A DNA stretch of 64,000 nt from Cannabis sativa (lineage: Eukaryota > Streptophyta > Magnoliopsida > Rosales > Cannabaceae), in contig NC_083601.1 of assembly GCF_029168945.1 (NCBI RefSeq), positions 30,431,660 through 30,495,659 of the forward strand, read 5' to 3'. The notes beneath the pieces were generated by a model. It was not told the origin of the DNA. It ran no database searches and worked only from the letters and a program-made list of their open reading frames with translations. Of this stretch, positions 60,506 through 64,000 are shown one piece after another. Numbering within the stretch: the first letter of the stretch is position 1; every line of letters begins with the position of its first letter. The translations under genes were made by a program, and so were the position numbers.

Positions 60506-60651
60506 TATATACACATGTGTGTATATAGTGGCAGTCTATTTCGACATTTAATAGACTAAAGTAGACGGAATGAGTATAGAACAAAACGATAGTGTAAATT
60601 ATAGAGTTGAACCCTAATTATTTCAATTTAAAGGATTGATCTTACCAAATT
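60506..60651. repeat. 146 bp direct repeat, left copy
   Basis: Begins TATATACACATGTGTG and ends CTTACCAAATT. By eye identical to 62082-62227. Confidence 0.9.
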
Positions 60652-62053
60652 ATTTCATAGCATTTACAGAACCGCACACCCCCAATCATCTTTAATATGG
60701 ACGTATTAGAAGCCAGATCATTAACCTAAATTGGTTAGTTCTATTATGTTTTGGAACAAATCGTCTATAATATAAAAAACCCATCATACTTGTATCTTGA
60801 AACATTCTTCAGGAACCAAGATTTTAAAACACAATTGTTACCTCCTTAAGGTCAACCCACTCCCAAGTCTCATTTACTGTATTTATATCATAGACCAAAG
60901 CATGTCGGCCCTGTAAATAATAAGAAAATCAAACGTGGTTTAAATCTCAAGGCAATAGAGCCTTTTCCGTTAAATCTCAAAGATACATAAATATACAAGA
61001 TAAAAAAGCCAATCTAAGAAGTGGGTGTCACGTTAAAGCTAAGGAAACATTAAGCAACTATTAGGATTGTTTTACAATTTATGGTGTTTTAAAAGAACAT
61101 ATCGAAACAGAAACACATAAAAAAACCTCCACATCATTTAATTTTTTTTAAGGTAGTGTTCAACTAGGAGATCTAACGAGTTTCGCCCCTTCGCTAATGG
61201 CTTCTAAGAGTTCAAATTCCAGTATTGTATAAATCTTCAATTTGTTCTATTTCTTATATTAAATGAAATTTTGCTACTTTTTTTTTAATTTACAACTTTA
61301 TTGTTTATATATTATTAGGGACATTCATGGAAATTAGGGAATCTTTGAAATATACAATTAATGAGCATTACTTTTTGATCATAGTGTGTTTTCCATGGCT
61401 GAAAACCTCAATAATCTCTATCATTTGATATCAAATAAAATAAAATTATCATGATGTATACATTATGGTTATTTAATGAGTAATTAGTGTGTTGAAATTG
61501 TCAAACTAATATTTAGAATTGTTTATAATTGAATTGTTTCTTTGTCAAAATTAATATTAAGTATATTTATATGTTTATAAGTTTATCTATTTTCTCTTAG
61601 ATCAATTATGCTCATATAGCAATAGAATCATACTCATATAGACATGTTATTTTCATTTTGTAATTTAGATCTTCTTAGTTATTATTTAGTTCACTTAAAC
61701 CTTTTCCGATTATGCTAACTGAAGTTTTGTTTCTTTTAGGTACTTCATTACAAAGATCTGTATTACATGTATTGTTTATTTTTGACTATGAGGAGGTGGA
61801 TTTCTTTATTGGGAAACATATAGCGTGACAACTTATTGTTCATATATTTAATAATTCTTTTTGATTAATGAGATTCATATATATAAATGTGTATATTGAA
61901 TTCTTTATTCAAATAATTATTTTTGATTTTTACGTGATTATTTATTGTTCTTTATTCAAATAATCTCACCTAATAACTAATAATGTTTTTTCTTAAATTT
62001 TTTGTTGTATCACTTTCAAATAACATAGAAAAAAACTAGCATAAAATTTAGTA
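60652..62053. other. DNA between the two 146 bp repeats
   Basis: AT-rich, no gene seen. Together with the hairpin and CTAG that follow, this could be the body of a Helitron-like insertion, but no TC-type 5' end was found. Confidence 0.35.
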
Positions 62054-62081
62054 TACGTGCCTCGCACGTAGTTTTTGCTAG
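62054..62081 (+). mobile_element. Helitron-like 3' terminus
   Basis: Hairpin TACGTGC-CTC-GCACGTA (62054-62070), then GTTTTTG and CTAG (62078-62081), followed by T. Stem, spacing and CTAG fit a Helitron 3' end. Confidence 0.6.
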
Positions 62082-62227
62082 TATATACACATGTGTGTAT
62101 ATAGTGGCAGTCTATTTCGACATTTAATAGACTAAAGTAGACGGAATGAGTATAGAACAAAACGATAGTGTAAATTATAGAGTTGAACCCTAATTATTTC
62201 AATTTAAAGGATTGATCTTACCAAATT
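62082..62227. repeat. 146 bp direct repeat, right copy
   Basis: Starts at the base directly after the CTAG terminus at 62081. Copy spacing is 1576 bp. Confidence 0.9.
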
Positions 62228-62277
62228 TCAAAATTCAAAAATTTAGTTGGAAAAAATACTTACCCACAGAAATATGT

Positions 62278-62400
62278 TTTTTTTTTTTTTTTTTTTTTTT
62301 ATTTAAGCGTTTATATATTACATCAGCATAATTTGGAACTCGAACCCAGAACCTCCAATACACACACCCCTGTGGCCACTTGAGCTAGCCTGAAGTGGTT
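62278..62400 (-). mobile_element. tRNA-derived SINE with perfect 13 bp TSD
   Basis: On the minus strand there is a Pol III A-box-like TAGCTCAAGTGG (62377-62388), a B-box GGTTCGAGTTCC (62335-62346), then a 3' end with about 20 A. The TSD CACAGAAATATGT is perfect at 62265-62277 and 62401-62413. Confidence 0.88.
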
Positions 62401-62413
62401 CACAGAAATATGT

Positions 62414-62803
62414 CATGCTGTAGTAAATTAGATAGTCTCTCTTTCACTTTGGTCAACCTGGAAAAATCGAGGGAATTTCCTGGGGTCACTCGTCTATTAA
62501 CGCGTATGGTCAAACTACGTATTTTTATATGAAAACGTATGTTGAAAGATTAGTCTATGCTCTTACGGTACAATTAATAATTAAACTTAGACAATATTTT
62601 ATCTAGTAGCTAGCTCTACGTGTTTTGTCTGTATACGTTGGCTATAATCAATTCGAGTCTTATTTAAAACTCTAAAGTCTTAACACATACTATTTGCATC
62701 AACAATCATATATATCCCTTGGTGAAATACGACGCCAAATTCTGCAATTGTTGGGCGCAACTTGTTTGTTATATATATATCCTCGTACATACAGTTATAA
62801 AAC

Positions 62804-62838
<35 letters not shown>

Positions 62839-62844
62839 ATATTA
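62414..62844. promoter_or_regulatory. Upstream region of the DUF674 gene
   Basis: The promoter region ends in a CT microsatellite (about 62802-62822) and a TA run (62822-62838) that may act as TATA element and leader just before the ATG at 62845. Confidence 0.4.
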
Positions 62845-64000
62845 ATGCCTATAAAAAGGGAACCAGGAGGAAGTTGTGGTTGGGGTTATTTGGGTTTGGA
62901 ATATAAAGGCAGTGTGGTTTATTGCTTCCTTTTTTTCTGCACCTTATTGATTATGTGGAACAAAATCAGTGTTGTGGTAGTAGCAATCCTTATAAGCTTT
63001 TTGTTACCCTTAATCTTACTTCTCAACCAACTTCGAAGGTACGAACATGTAACGTTGAAGTCTTGAAACACAACTTAATTTACAAGTAAACATATCTTTA
63101 TTTTTATATGCTCTGTTATTTTAGATGTTCTTACTTTCATTGCCTGAGCTAGTAGTACTCCTTCCCCCCACCTAACTACTTTTTTTCCATATTTATGTAG
63201 AAATTTATTTGTTTTAAAAATTATTACCTTAGCTCATTAAATTCATATTCTTGATTTTATTTATATGAAAATTAATTAATAATAATTCAAGTTGTTGCCG
63301 TGTTTGAGGAAAATTGCCAACCTACTTTCATAATTTCATTATGCAAAATTGAAATATTCAATTAACTAATTTGTTCATTAGAGCTTAATAACAATAATAA
63401 TAATAATATTTAATTAACTTGATCATTGTCAGGGTGTGGGACTCTATTGACTTGGGCTCAAAATCCCAACCTGAAAACAGGGCTTCTCAAAACAAAACTG
63501 CTCCAACAGAAATAATAGTGAAGCTTGTTATAGATAAGAAGAGAAACCAAGTTCTGTTTGTTGAGTGTGATAATGAATTTGTGGATGTGTTGCTTAGCTT
63601 TCTGACATTACCAATGGGAACAATCATAAGGATTAGTGATAATAAGAAATCTGGAATTGGATGTATGGACGAATTGTATAAGAGTGTAGAGGCTATGAAT
63701 CCAAAGTGTTTTTGGACCAAAGCTTGCAAGAACATGTTGCTGGAACCAAGAAGCGCTTACGGATTAGAGTTGAGTAATTTAGCTGTAAAGATTAATGATG
63801 GAATAGATTATGCAAAGTTCTACACTTGCTCAAAAACTCCTTGCTTGAACTACGAGTCATTGGGTTTTGTTAGTTTTTTAAAGAACTCAGTATGTGCTTG
63901 TGGGAAAACAATGGACAACAAACTGAGAATGAGGTATGGAAATGGTGGTAGTAAATGTAATAATGGTTATTGGAGTTTCATTAGTAGTAGGAAGAGGTTT
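62845..64000 (+). CDS. DUF674 family protein with N-terminal membrane segment (3' end outside window)
   Basis: A plant-specific DUF674 protein of unknown function. Exon 1 is 62845-63038 and exon 2 starts at 63433 and stays open to the window end, joining in phase through an AGG codon; 253 residues are visible. Exon 1 encodes MPIKREPGGSCGWGYLGLEY and a strongly hydrophobic span (VVVVAILISFLLPLILLL) followed by RR. DUF674 features come from exon 2: VKLVIDKKRNQVLFVECDNEFV, a LPMGTIIRI segment, GCMDELYKSVE and later a YYxxGxGS-like region with paired cysteines. Most DUF674 proteins I know lack a membrane span, so exon 1 may be a signal anchor or a mis-joined upstream ORF. The exon 2 assignment is firm. 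Confidence 0.75.

Overview
This 64 kb window is plant nuclear DNA from a eudicot. The protein-coding genes are interrupted by GT-AG introns, the intergenic DNA is AT-rich, and about half of the window is transposable elements. The gene set (ORRM1, SKD1/VPS4, a GDSL esterase, a BAHD acyltransferase, a DUF674 protein) is plant-specific or plant-like. The species cannot be fixed from the sequence; a rosid is my guess.

Left gene-rich part (1-18 kb). The 3' part of an MFS transporter gene (+) ends at 4519. ORRM1, a chloroplast RNA-editing factor (+), lies at 5895-8654. It converges with SKD1/VPS4, the ESCRT-disassembly AAA ATPase (-), at 9697-13017. A GDSL esterase/lipase (+) lies at 15968-17879. 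Two of these genes carry a MITE inside an intron, with target-site duplications (TSDs) still readable.

Transposon-rich middle (18-34 kb). LINE fragments, a CACTA-like element and a small Helitron precede a nested pair. An 11 kb Ty1/copia element of the SIRE type (22426-33432, TSD AGTGT) sits inside a Cassandra-like LTR that carries a 5S rRNA-like promoter segment on the minus strand. The SIRE element has gag, pol, a long non-coding spacer, a third ORF, several polypurine tracts and an LTR hairpin array. Its reading frames are broken at several places.

Right part (34-64 kb). A single-exon BAHD acyltransferase (-) lies at 34462-35853. It is followed by many MITEs with readable TSDs, a 1.9 kb solo LTR, a small uncharacterised intronless gene (48106-48333, -), and a 5.4 kb non-autonomous Copia element (48578-53993, -). 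Most of that Copia interior is an array of short hairpins with a shared loop. Next come a Helitron-like element holding a fragment of a ribosomal protein L36 gene, a LINE reverse-transcriptase relic split by a CACTA-type MITE, a 146 bp exact direct repeat abutting a Helitron-like end, a SINE with a perfect 13 bp TSD, and the start of a DUF674 gene (62845 to the window end).

The most unusual signals are the two hairpin arrays. In both, the loop sequence is conserved while the stems differ and still pair: one is in the SIRE LTRs and one fills the interior of the small Copia element. Also notable is a cluster of SIRE LTR differences that fall almost only on CAG/CTG trinucleotides. The neighbouring genes have unrelated housekeeping or specialised roles and form no pathway.
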